64,000 nucleotides of DNA from Xiphophorus maculatus. Its lineage: Eukaryota > Chordata > Actinopteri > Cyprinodontiformes > Poeciliidae. The notes beneath the pieces are model-generated. The model ran no database searches, had not been told where the DNA came from, and saw nothing but the letters and a program-made list of their open reading frames with translations. Where the stretch lies: assembly GCF_002775205.1 (NCBI RefSeq), contig NC_036450.1, forward strand, positions 18,495,479 to 18,559,478, given 5' to 3'. The position numbers and the translations under genes are program-made. Shown in pieces: positions 12,001 through 23,026 of this stretch. How positions within the stretch are numbered: the first letter of the stretch is position 1; each line of letters opens with the position of its first letter.

Positions 12001-14323
12001 TCTTGTGTATGTTTTGTTTTTGTTGTCTTTTGCTTTAGCGCTATGCTGAAAAACTGAAAGAAGTGGACGAAATTCAGGTGAAAACACTGGAGCCCTGGCA
12101 GGTGGACGCCATTAAGCGAGTGTGGAGTGACCACGGAGTACAGCAGTGTTACGACAGGAGGAGAGAGTTCCAGCTGTCAGACTCTGCCAAATAGTAAACC
12201 TTTTTTTTCCTCCCATTTTCATGTCAGATTTCAGTGTTACAAAGTTGCTGTCCTGTTTTTCAATATCACAAAATAATCTGACCTTCTGTTTCCTATTGTT
12301 TGGTTGATTTAAAATTCAAGATAGCTTTTTTGTCATCTCTTGTGCACAACTGTACATCAATAATTATATTTTTCCACCCCAGGCTGGTGCAAATAACCAT
12401 ACAGAAACACAAATAAGATATAATTATACAAATTGGGAAGAACTTCAAAGTGATGAAACAAAAAAACCCAACAAATAAGAGGATGAATGGTTTGGTCTGT
12501 GACTCCTGTGAAATTAAAGACTATATTAGTGTGAATTTTCTGGCTACAGTTTATTATAATTAAGATTGCATTATTTATTTTATTTATTTATAACAGGTTT
12601 TAAAAATCAAAAGAACAAGTAATCATTGGGACAGAGAAATGACATGAGCTTACATAAACAAGAACATAATTATCTGCTTATCACTACTTTTCTGCTTGAA
12701 AACGAGTGAAAAAGAAGTGAAGACAGTAACACTTTACGTGCATAAAACTTACCGAATGACACTTCATGACAACAATCACAAACATTCATAAAGACTCCTT
12801 CATGTTTATGACAGTGTTATGCCAATCTTAATCACACCCCATCAAATAAAGTGTTACTGTGAACACTTATTCAATCACATCACTTATTTCAATTTAATGA
12901 AATATATTACCTACAGACTCAATAATTGTCAACATTTGTAAATAAAACTATGTTATAATATTCTGTGTAAAAAGCCTTTTGCAAACAATGATTTAGCTGG
13001 TATCAATAGAATATGTATATATATTTTTCTTTTTAGTTATCTGAGTGATATGGACAGAATCACAGCCAGAGAATACGTTCCCACTCTGCAGGACATCTTA
13101 AGGGTCAGGGTTCCCACCTCGGGGATCATAGAGTACCTATTTGACATGAAACAAGCTGTCTTCAGGTATGATTTTATATTGTTTTGATTAGCTGGAGGCC
13201 AAACTGTTAACAGAGAATTTATCCGTAAACACACTTTTTTTAATATGGGAAAAAAATGTCTTCTCTGGTGATTACAATCTTTTTTTTTATTTAACTTTTT
13301 GAAGGAAATCAATAAAATGAGTGACTAAAAAATTTTTTGCTGTTCATGTAGGATGGTGGATGTGGGTGGCCAGCGCTCCCAAAGGAAGAAATGGATCCAC
13401 TGCTTTGAAAATGTCACCTCCATCATATTCCTGGCAGCCCTCAACGAATACGATCAAGTCCTGTACGAGAGTCAGACAGATGTATGTTTTAATCCTGCAG
13501 AGTCCTGAGTACAGATTATTTGTTCTGCAGCTTCAAAACAGTTAAATATTAAGATTAGGCACGGCTCTTCCTGTTTGCTCTCTAGAACCGGTTGAAGGAG
13601 AGCCTCGCCCTGTTCAAGACAATCGTCTCATCCACGTGGTTTCAGGAGTCGTCCACCATCCTCTTCTTGAATAAAACAGACTTGCTGGAAGACAAAATCA
13701 GAACATCTGATTTGGCAACATACTTCCCAGAATACAAAGGTAAATTATACCTATTTCTATTCTGACTGTAAAACCTGACTCTTCAGTATGCATTATACAA
13801 AAGGTCAAACATTCCCTCAATTCCATCCGCCTATCATGACTTGTTGATTTCAAGTTTGCGTCTCTCTGAGCCTCAGTTTTGGTGCTGTATTTACATTTAC
13901 ATTTTTGCATGCTGTGCATTTTTATTTTGTGACATGCAACAGAATTTCACTGGCAAATTTTGCTCTGTCTAAAAAATTTGTTATACACAAAGACATAGGA
14001 TTTATACCATCTAAGCAGTGAATGCACCTGTATTTACATCATTTTCTGATATTTCTTCAGATCATTTGTTGTAGATTTGATGGAAATCGATTCAACAAAC
14101 AGCGCTGTTTAAGTCATGCTCTTTCTCTGTCATAGGGCCTTCCCATGATGCTGAATCTGCAAAAACGTTTATTGAGAAGATGTACAAAAACCTCCACAAA
14201 GGTCGTCATAAACCCCTCTACACACACTTCACCTGTGCCACAGACACAGAAAACATCAAGGTTGTCTTCAAATCAGTCAAAGATACAATCTTTATGGATA
14301 ACATGGAATTTTTAAACCTTTAA
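9081..14323 (+). CDS. gna14: Gq/11-class G-protein alpha subunit, gna14-like copy 2
   Basis: Coding exons are 9081-9198, 10811-10995, 12039-12193, 13037-13165, 13352-13481, 13586-13739 and 14136-14323. All are GT-AG with the same phases as copy 1. The product is 352 residues: N-terminal [10 protein letters not shown] with a CC palmitoylation pair, P-loop GTGESGKST, intact switch I RVRVPTSG (catalytic Arg177, codon 13107-13109), DVGGQ (Gln203), NKTD and TCAT. It should bind and hydrolyse GTP and couple receptors to phospholipase C-beta, as the Gq class does. As in copy 1, switch II reads RSQRKKW (Glu to Gln). The C-terminus, MDNMEFLNL, is unlike the ...NLREFNLV end of G14. Exon 5 differs from copy 1 at only four bases, all synonymous. 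Confidence 0.92.
9480..10560 (+). mobile_element. decayed Tc1/mariner-like element in intron 1
   Basis: Fragments such as 'gtgagaaactaacacagga', a ...cccaccgaaacatgtcggtgccagcatc... segment near 10143 and 'aatcctgacctaaatctga' near 10450 follow the order of a fish Tc1 transposase gene on the + strand. Many indels and stops leave no functional frame. Ends are approximate. Confidence 0.55.
12725..12858. repeat. foldback/MITE-like repeat, copy 1 of 3
   Basis: The ends are mutually inverse, 'agtaacacttt' and 'aaagtgttact'. The interior has the family words 'tgacacttcatgacaacaatc' (partial) and 'catgtttatgacagtgtta'. It is related to 31271-31662 and 61829-62073. It lies in intron 3 of G-alpha copy 2. 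Confidence 0.7.
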
Positions 14324-15277
14324 TAATGAAGCAGAGATTCTTTTTATGTGGTGGTAACCACAGGTTCCAACAACAGTACTGAATATTTGGTTATTGTAAT
14401 GGTTTTCATTTTAGTTTGTATAAAACAGAAACAGTTGAGGCAGCGAGGCAATCTACGCTGGCTTTAAATGATGTTTTATTGTAACAGCTACATATTTAAG
14501 GTTGTCCAGTGTCAAATATATTATGGCAAGAGGTAATATATGTACAGCATTGACATTTATTTATTATGCCCACTTGGAAATTATGGGCGTTTTATAGCAT
14601 GACACACTTTAATTCACTTGAATCAGATGACGTCTGTCTTGCAAAGTCCTTTGAATGAAGAATGCCACAAATCCTGCCCTGCAGCTTTGTAAGAATGACA
14701 CCATAAGCAAAAGACATGAATTTATCTTCATTTTAATTTCACAATGATAATGACACAATGTTTTACGGTAAAAATCTTTATCTTTTTGTTCCCACTGTCT
14801 CCAAATTGTGTTTGTGGCAAAACTTAACGTGTCCTTTGTTGCACAATTTGAATTAAAATGTGTGTTGTCACTTTAAATTGTACATAATTAAAAGCCTTGA
14901 TTTTTATTTGACTTTATTTTCATTTTCTTTGTAAAAGCAGTGTAAACCTACTTCATTTAGAATAATCACCTACACTTTATTCTTTTCTCCACCTTGTTCT
15001 TTTGTATTGAAAAAAAAGAGCTGTTGATTAAAGTATGAATGTGAAAGCAGATCCACATGACAAACCCTTTCAGCTGCTACACGCCTCTTGAGAAGCAGGA
15101 ATGTAAAATGTACCTGAACTGGATCCTTGATGAGGAAGAATGGCAGCAGAAACTCACCAACAATGTGCTGGTTTCAGGGAAAAGATTTCCCTGACACGTC
15201 TGACAACATCAGAACACATTTATCTCAGTCAGCTGCGGTACACTCTGTCAAGCAGAAGCTGCTAAACTTGGAGAACA
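14324..15277 (+). other. copy 2 3' UTR and copy 3 upstream region
   Basis: The 3' UTR shows words shared with copy 1's UTR, e.g. 'gtcactttaaattgtaca' at 14869. ATTAAA at 15027-15032 followed by 'gaatgtgaaagcag' repeats the unit-junction motif. From about 15050 the sequence matches the region before the fourth-copy relic ('aggaatgtaaaa', 'cctgaac'), so this is the leader or promoter of copy 3. No other gene seen. Confidence 0.5.
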
Positions 15278-15482
15278 ATGGACGAGTGCTGCTTGTCTCC
15301 CGAAGAAGAAGAGGGCCGGAGGATATCCAGAGAAATAGAGAAACAACTTAAACGGGATAAACTAAACCTTAAACGGGAACTGAAGTTGCTGCTTTTAGGT
15401 GAGAACTGAGAAATTTATGGACTCTCTAACTGATTATGCTTAAGAAGTCGTTTGTCTTCTTGACACCTCTCACATTAGAGAA

Positions 15483-15565
<83 letters not shown>

Positions 15566-18500
15566 AGCTTTTAAACAGAGTTTAAACTTTAGTCTCAAAC
15601 AAAAGAATGTGTTTTACATATTAGTAGGAAATATTTTGAATGAAAAAAAAGATTTGGTTCTTTAAACCTCGAGTAAAGTAAGAATGCTTTCGTGTTCGGT
15701 TTGTGGTTTCTTTTACAATAAAAGTTTTATTAATGCCCAACAAATTAGCTTTATGCTAGTTATATATTTGTTCCCTGGTCTATAGTATCTCTGGTCAGTT
15801 GTTTTGTAGTAGGTGTACAAAAATCACCTGTGCTTATTTTCTTGTGTAATATATTGTATGCTTTCAGAATGCATATTAAATGTCTTGAATCATTCAATAA
15901 ATGTTCAGGTTGTCAATAAATTGCAGTGTCTGATCATGAATTGGAAAATAATACATTAAACAAAAGTATTTAACAATGTTTTATACAATAGATTTTACTT
16001 TTGCAACATAGGTCATTGTAATTTTGTGTTTGAGTGTTTTTTTTATACCAGGAAGTTTCACTGAAACCAGATGTCTCAAGACAAGCTACACAAATCAGAA
16101 CAATAATGCCCAACTAAATAATACACTATAAAGAAAACTAAAGGACATTTTTATATTAAAACACATTAAAAGCTTTTCTTTTTCCACATTCCTCCTTTTT
16201 TGCAAAAAAAAAAACCTGAGTCAAACACAAGATTACAAGGAAGACTTATTTTATATTTAAATAGTCAATTAATGCCTGTCAACAAACTTTTCGAACATGT
16301 TCATGATTTAATTGTCTATTTTTTTGTTGTTGCAGGAACTGGTGAAAGTGGGAAGAGCACCTTTATCAAACAAATGAGGATCATTCATGGCAATGGGTAC
16401 AGTGAAAATGACAGAAAACAATTCACTCGCCTTATCTTCCAGAATATCTTCATAGCCATCCAGACGCTGATTGATGCCATGAAGACTCTAAAGATTGGCT
16501 ATGCTGATTCCAAAAATAATGTAAGAAGCTCAAACTCAATTGTTTATAAGTCTACTCTGACATCTCTTTGATTACTTGTAGTGCTTTCTATGGTCTCTTT
16601 ATTGATTCACTGCCAAATGTAACCCCTCTCAAACTTCTAGTCATAGCAAATCTGTATTTTGAATGAATGGGATATCTTGTGTGCCCGGTGACTTTTGCTA
16701 AGTTTGCTCTGGAAACTGATTGTTACACATTTCTCCACTTGCAATCCCACCATTTAATCAGTCCGCCAACTCTCTACAAATGAAACCAAGTACACATTGG
16801 TGATCGAAATGTGTTGCAAACGCTGTCCGAATGTTTTTCACGTCAGGGGGATGCGGAGAGACTGAGCCAAGTGGAGGATATGGACGTTTTCACAGGCTGG
16901 CAGGTGGACGCCGTTAAGCGAGTGTGGAATGACCGTGGCGTACAAGAGTGCTATGACCGTAGGAGGGAGTACCAGCTATCAGACTCTGCCAAATAGTAAG
17001 ATCTATTTTGAAAATTTGAACATGGGTATAAATAGCAATAGTTTCTGTACACTACAGCTAAATGCATGTCACAGTTTTAAACCTGCATGTTTTGTTGCTA
17101 ATCTTTTAGCTATCTGAGTGACTTGGACAGAATTTCAGCCCCAGGATATATCCCCACTGTACAGGACATTTTGAGGGTCCGCGTAGCAACGACAGGCATT
17201 ATAGAGTACATGTTTGATATGTCAAAGGTCATCTTCAGGTATGCAGCTGCTTTGTTACATCTCTATCACAAATTCATTGAAAAAGGTTGATTTTATCACT
17301 TCAACCCTAACTTCTAGGACTTCATTTTTGCATGTGCATTGAATTTCGGGGATTTTTTAAAAAGAGAGAAGCAAAAGTCAGTTTTTTGGTCAGACCTATT
17401 GCAAGCAAAGGTTCAGATCAGCATGTCATCTGCCTCTAGGATGGTGGATGTAGGGGGCCAGCGTTCAGAGAGGAAGAAATGGATCCATAGTTTTGAAGAC
17501 GTCACTTCTGTCATATTCCTGGCGGCTCTGAGTGAATACGATCAAGTCCTTTATGAAAACCAGAACGAGGTATGTTCTGCTGGCGCAACTGATACTCTGT
17601 TCTCCAGTTTCAGAAGGGTTCTCCAAGAGAGGCTTGGTGTTTGTTAAGTTTATTTCAATTTGCTGTTTTAGAATCGACTACGTGAGAGCCTCGCCCTGTT
17701 TCAGACAATCTGCAGGTCTGATTGGTTTCATAACTCTTCCACCATCCTTTTCCTGAACAAAAAAGATCTTCTGGAAGAGAAAATCACCAAGTCAGATTTG
17801 GCAACCTACTTTCCAGAATATACAGGTAAATTTTGTCATGCTGCTACAACTGTTTATTTATTTATTTTAATGAGAAAATGAGTCCCAGTTATTATTTGCA
17901 GTTCTACAATTGATCACTTTTCACAATCACTCTACAAACACTACTAAATAAATAAATAAATAATTTCGGAGTCTAAAAAAGCTTCAAAAGGCATGTTTCA
18001 CATAGTGATAGCAACAATTTGTGGTACCTCTAATGGAGGTAAAATGTCCAACAGGAACTATATAACTTCCCTATAAAGAGAAACATAAACTAAACTGTAA
18101 AACTCAGCTTCCTCCAAAATCATAACAAAACCACTGATTATCCATTTCTGGTGGTTTGGGTATATCTGTTGGATCATTATCTTGCTTTGAGCCTCAAGGA
18201 GACTCACTTTTGACGGCTTTTGGTGAAGGCCATCAAAAGGACCATGAAAAAGCCTTCACCAAAGATTTTTAATTTCAAATAGCTCATGCGCAAAAAAGTT
18301 TGATGCATGATAAACTATGTATTTATAGAAACAGGTAAATTATGAATGCCTTGATTGTCCACTAATCTTGCCCACTCTCACTCCAACAGGACCGAAGGGC
18401 GATGCCAATTCAGCACAAAGGTTTATCGAGAAGCTGTACGTCCAATTCCACGGCAAGGATTCCAAACCCCTCTATACACACTTTACCTGCGCCACAGACA

Positions 18501-18580
18501 CGGAGAATATTCGGGTTGTCTTCAAAGCTGTCAAAGACACACTCTTTCAAGATAACCTTGAAAAATTTGGCATTGTATGA
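15278..18580 (+). CDS. gna14: Gq/11-class G-protein alpha subunit, gna14-like copy 3
   Basis: Coding exons are 15278-15398, 16336-16520, 16847-16995, 17110-17238, 17440-17569, 17672-17825 and 18390-18580. The product is 352 residues. Exon 3 is 149 instead of 155 bases because its acceptor lies 6 bases further in, removing two residues of the helical domain in frame. Features are N-terminal [10 protein letters not shown] with a CC pair, P-loop GTGESGKST, switch I RVRVATTG (catalytic Arg176 at 17180-17182; the usual Pro after the Val is Ala), the canonical RSERKKW switch II (Glu kept, unlike copies 1 and 2), NKKD and TCAT. 'WIHSFED' has Ser for the usual Cys. The tail DNLEKFGIV departs from the Gq/G14 end. 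The gene is compact (3.3 kb) and is the most G14-like of the three in its GTPase core. The start follows a paralog-conserved 'gaacaatgg' context. Confidence 0.92.
15484..15560. repeat. (TA)n microsatellite
   Basis: Long TA run with one interruption (atgtat), in intron 1 of copy 3. Confidence 0.95.
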
Positions 18581-19023
18581 GAGAAAACCAAGTGATGACT
18601 TTTATTTTCTGTAGCCCAAAAGAACAATTACAAATACATGTTGCAATGTTTCAATATTAGAATACTGCCAGTCTCAGGTTTTTTAACCATAAAGAAATGA
18701 GTATCAAAGGTGAAGGTGTTTTTTTTCTATGTATTGAATAACATAATTTTATTAAAATACCAATGTGTCAAAGTAGTAAATTATGAAACAATTCCATGAA
18801 AGTTATACAGTGATAATTAGAAATATTTAACCTTGTCACCTCAATACATTATCCTAATGTGGTTAAAAGATTATCACCATAAATAGCACCAAAAAAAATT
18901 GACTAAGCAATCAAAAATACTTACTGATAATACCTCAGAAGATGACTGAAGTTCAATTGAAAAGTTTAACATTCATGTTTCCATCCACCTGCCATGCAAA
19001 TTTTGAGCAAAATTTTAAAATGT

Positions 19024-19263
19024 TGCAAAAAAGAAAGTGCAAATTTGGCGAGTTTCCACTTATTGGTTTGAAGTGAATCAACTAGGCCACCTAAAGCTTA
19101 TTTTCGTCAGATGTTGACGCTACGCAAAGTTGTAAAAGAATAAAAAACTTGATTTGGAGTTTTACTCCAAGTCAAGTTTTTTTTAGTGATTCAACTAGAT
19201 GGCCTAGTTGATTCACTTCAAACCAATAAGTGGAAACTCACCAAATTTGCACAGTTATTTTGC
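19024..19263. repeat. foldback element with ~69-bp inverted arms and a nested hairpin
   Basis: The left arm, 19024-19092, and the right arm, 19197-19263, are inverse complements with only a few mismatches (e.g. 'aagtgaatcaactaggcc' against 'ggcctagttgattcactt'). Between them, 19144-19190 forms a second hairpin of two ~19-base arms around 'gagttttactc'. No coding capacity. It looks like a MITE or foldback transposon; no target duplication was confirmed. Confidence 0.85.
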
Positions 19264-19289
19264 ACTGTAAAGTTCAATAAACATCCAAG

Positions 19290-19700
19290 CTGAATTTTGT
19301 CAACAGAAGTAATGTCATTGCTCTTAATGTGGCCTGGTATTTTCTGGAATCTAAGACATAAAAAGTTAACAAACAGAAAAAAAAGAGCCCCACATCAACA
19401 ACAACCCACCTCCATGCTTGACACGGTTATTATTCTTCTAGTCTTAATCCTGGCCTTTCTCAAACCACGGATCCAAATGTCCAAACGTTTGCAATGTGAC
19501 AAATTCCAGTTTGGTTTTTATCCATTTACAAAACTTTTGTCTCATCCAAATTCCTCTGACATGTTCTGGGTGACCTTTGATGAGTGGAGTGTCTGTTGGA
19601 GTCGGGCCACGACATCCTCTTGTATTCTTTGTATGACTTGCAGTTGCCACAGTCGCATTTATGCCAAACCTTATCATAAGATTAGTATGCTTATTGAGGT
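19290..19700 (-). mobile_element. probable Tc1/mariner-like fragment, antisense
   Basis: 'cacctccatgcttgacac' and 'gtctcatccaaattcctctg' resemble the reverse strand of a fish Tc1-type transposase gene. A chance 142-codon frame on the + strand covers it but has no recognisable protein. Low certainty on family and ends. Confidence 0.35.
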
Positions 19701-20520
19701 CTCTTATTTTGGAATGACCGAGTAAATTTATGTTAGTGTATTGGATAAGACATTACAGAAAATAATCCATGAAAAATACATTAAAATAGATTACTTTGGC
19801 AAAAGGGTACATTTGGTATAATGTTTTTCTTCCTAAGAGATTATAAAACTTATTTGTTTTGCAGAACTGAACACAACACATTTGGGCATATTAGGTCACC
19901 TATGTTTACAAAATGCAAATCAATAAGAACTGGTCATTCTTCTCAGACGTTTTATGCAACTTCTTCAACAACAATGTTATCAGACAAGTTTGACTAAGTT
20001 CAACTTAGTATGATACAACACTTCCTGCTTAACAGCTTTAAAAGGAGAAAGTAAAAGTATCCCCAGCAGACAGCTAAAGCACATAGTCTTTTTTCTCTCT
20101 CCTTTAATCAACGGTGATGACGGGAGTTTTATTTTAAAAATCCTTTTATATGTGTTAGTCACCACTATCTTTTGAAAATACAAATAATAAAGCTTCATGT
20201 TGTGTATGCGTGTGTTGTAAGACCTGAATTAAAGTGCGTCTGTGTCTGGTTGTTTTCCATTGTATGTATATAAAAATACAATTTATTTTAATTTACATTT
20301 TTTAAAGGATATGTGAAGGATTTGTGATGTTTGGATTTTTAAAGCATGTGTAACACAGAATCAACTCTGGTCTGGTTTCAATTATTGTTAAATCTAAGTT
20401 TTAGGTCTAAGCTTGTGCTGCTTTCCTTGCACACATTCTTTGAAACACATTTTATTTCTCAGACTGTCATTTATTTTACTTTCACGGTCAGTCAAAGGGG
20501 GAAATAAAGCTAAAAATTAG

Positions 20521-20725
20521 ACTAAAATGAATATGAAAGCAGATTGTCACAACCAAGCATTTGAGTCGGAGAATGCTGCAACAGGAATGTAAAAATGTGC
20601 CTGAACCAGTCACCAGCTCACCGGTAGCTACTTCTGGAATGAGGGTCTGACAAAAAAAAAAAAAAAAAAAAATCAATAGACAGTAATATCACAAATTCCT
20701 GACAGGTGCAAAAACTTCGACAACA
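20521..20725 (+). other. degenerate promoter/leader of the fourth G-alpha copy
   Basis: 'gaatatgaaagcag', 'aggaatgtaaaa' and 'cctgaac' occur in the same order as in the region 5' of copy 3 (15036-15120), which shows that the duplication unit included the 5' flank. Confidence 0.6.
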
Positions 20726-22020
20726 ATAAAGCATTTCTAATTTTCTCCTGAAGAAATAGAACCCGTGAGGATTTCCAGAGAAGCAGAAAAACCAGTTGAA
20801 GAATCAAAAGAAAGAAAGTAAACAGCAGGTAAAGCTTCTGCTTTTAGGTGTGCTATTTTACTGAGAGCCCTGATATTTTTAAGACTTAATTAAAAGAAAT
20901 GCTTCCAAATATCTATTTTAAAAACTGCGATTTAAAACTAGAGCCCACATGAATTTGGAGTTTAAGTAAAGAGATCTTAAAAAAATGAAATGCTACTAAA
21001 AATTTGATGATGGTTTATTTACATTATAAAATGTGACCTCAAATCAGACACAACACTAATGGCCAGGCTAGTGGAAGTTATTTTGACTTTGTGGTTTCAC
21101 AATTATTTCAAAATTGCCAATGAGTGAATGCTTCGCCTCCTTTCTCTGGGACAACTTAGCTCTCAGGATCCAGCAGATACGTCGTTACTGTGTGTTTTTT
21201 GACTGTACAATAACAACAAACTTAAGCAGAAGCTCCTCTGCCCTGGCTTGAAGGTAAAAGAGTTAAAAGTGAGCAGAATTACAATTTAACGGCTTTATAT
21301 ATATATATCCAGTCATTGTTTTCAAGGGAAGTTGTTTTCTTAACAGGTTCCCTGATCACAGTCGTACACTTCCCTCTACAGTAACCATTTTTTTCCATTT
21401 GTTAGGTTGCAGTAGGACTCACGGTTCTCTGTCAAATACTCTCTCGACTGCTGAATCTTCCATCACATTCTGACCATGAAGCCAGGAATCACACATTTTC
21501 CCTTGGATGAAGAAAGTGTCCTATCTTTTACTTTAAATCAGGGGTGCAAAAAAGTCGATCCTCGAGGGCCGGCATCCAGAATGTTTTAGTTCACTCTCTG
21601 GTGGTAGTAACAACCTTTTCAGCATGTCAATGTTCTTCTTAGGCCTTCTAACGAACCATCATTTGATCCAGGTGCGTTAAACCAGGGAGAAAACTAAACC
21701 ATGCAGGATGCCGGCCCTCGAGGACCGACTTTGGGCATTCCTGCTTTAAATGAAGTGGAGTTATGGAAATCTCCATAATCAGGCACATAAAAATCCCTCA
21801 AATGCCATGTATGGTTTTTGTACAGCAGCCATCAGTTTGAACCTTTTTAGGACTATAAGGCTAAAGCCAGGCTAGCTTTTACTCTGAATCTGCAAAAACG
21901 TTTACTAGGAAAATTGTCTTCGAAGCTCAACAAAGATTGTCACGAACTCCTCTACACACTCCTGCCATGCCACAGACTCAAGCAACATCCAGTCGAAGGC
22001 ATTTTTCCCCCAAATCTTCT
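20726..22020 (+). pseudogene. relic of a fourth G-alpha gene (exon 1 and exon 7 only)
   Basis: At 20726-20847 the sequence aligns with the first exons of copies 2 and 3: 'tctcctgaagaaatagaa', 'atttccagagaa' and 'aagcttctgcttttaggt', including the splice donor. The start codon is ATA (20726-20728) and indels destroy the frame. At about 21883-22020 an exon 7 relic is recognisable from 'ctgaatctgcaaaaacgttt', 'ctcctctacacact' and 'gccacagactca'. Nothing matching exons 2-6 lies in the ~1 kb between them, so the middle of the gene has been deleted or is unrecognisable. An hAT-type element sits between the two relics. Confidence 0.8.
21539..21743. mobile_element. 205-bp non-autonomous hAT-type element with perfect 8-bp TSD
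   Basis: The inverted termini CAGGGGTGC and GCATTCCTG (inverse complement CAGGAATGC) are flanked by the identical 8-mers 'ctttaaat' at 21531-21538 and 21744-21751, the hAT signature. A subterminal inverted pair 'cctcgagggccggcatcc'/'ggatgccggccctcgagg' is nearly perfect. It lies inside the fourth-copy relic. Confidence 0.85.
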
Positions 22021-23026
22021 TAATGCCACAGGAATAATCACAAACACCAATGACTCTGAATTCTGTTTCTTTAATGTTTAGATTTTAGACTGTGTGAACT
22101 GTATGTATCATCGTTAATGCAACATCAGTCAATCTGCTGATCTTCAGCCACGGAACATGTGCAATTCATCCTGCCTCACAGTAGGAAGGAACAAGAATAT
22201 CCTGCAGCTTACAACATTGCTTAAGTTTGTACTTTTTGATTAAAATATTGTTTAAGCGTTTCGTTACTTTTTGACACTTTACAAAGAAATTTGTGTGTGA
22301 TATTTTTTTAAGTAATCTGTGTGCACATTTTTTAAAGAAAGGTGTCTGTCTTAATGCCTGAAAGTCCATCAGAGCTGTAAAGGTACTGATTAACAAAAGG
22401 CTTCACACTTCCTGACATGGTGTCCTCATGAACTTTGAACTAAACAAGTCAGCATGCCAGCTGCAAGGCTTGCCTCCGCCTGTCTACTTGTTGCTGAGCA
22501 GTGTAAGTGACTAAAATATTTTCTGTTTCCTGAGCATTTATAAAAGCTGACAATCAAATTATATTTAACCTATCAGTTTTATTTAATACTTTGTTTTGTT
22601 TATGGCTGAATAGTTCAACGTGGTCAAGAGCGACCACATTAGAACAATCAGCATAGTGAGAGACTCCAGATGCTTTATAGTTATCGTCTTTTTCTTGCAA
22701 ATATATGTCTGCACAAGACATTGTGCCAGTATCTTTGTTTGTCTGTTCTCTACTTTCTCTCTTGCCGAGGGCTAACGCTGCTGCTCATCTTGGCACAAAA
22801 TGTCCAGACTGCAGACTGTGTTACACACGGCAATAACACCACCGAGCAAACAAACACAGAGAAGATATTTAGAGATAATTACAAGCAGACGCACACTTCT
22901 TGATATACCCGTTCTATAGCACCGCCTGAGGAAGCAGCTCTGTTGAGAGCTGCCATAGCAGGTGATGTCCTTATTTGGAAGTGACCCAGATCATGTGATC
23001 ACAAAATGGTGGAAGCTGTGAGCTGT
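22021..23026. other. intergenic stretch between G-alpha relic and prune2
   Basis: AT-rich sequence, probably including decayed 3' flank of the fourth copy (22140-22200 has words seen after copies 1 and 2). No convincing exon, RNA gene or repeat recognised. Confidence 0.4.

Larger units (their letters stand above)
18581..20520. other. intergenic stretch after G-alpha copy 3
   Basis: It holds the copy 3 3' UTR (possible ATTAAA near 18752), a foldback element (listed separately), a Tc1-like fragment and unassigned AT-rich sequence. 'aaataaag' near 20501 precedes 'gaatatgaaagcag', the third instance of the junction motif. No coding exon was recognised. Confidence 0.5.

Noticed and set aside
19297-19725. 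142-codon + strand frame
   Set aside because: Lies on the reverse strand of a Tc1-like fragment; composition is non-coding and no family is recognised.
1072-20847. Assigning the G-alpha genes to gna15 or gnaq
   Set aside because: Length 351-352, no extended N-terminus as in G15/16, no Gq-type LKEYNLV tail; the prune2/pcsk5 neighbourhood favours gna14. A tree is needed for certainty.
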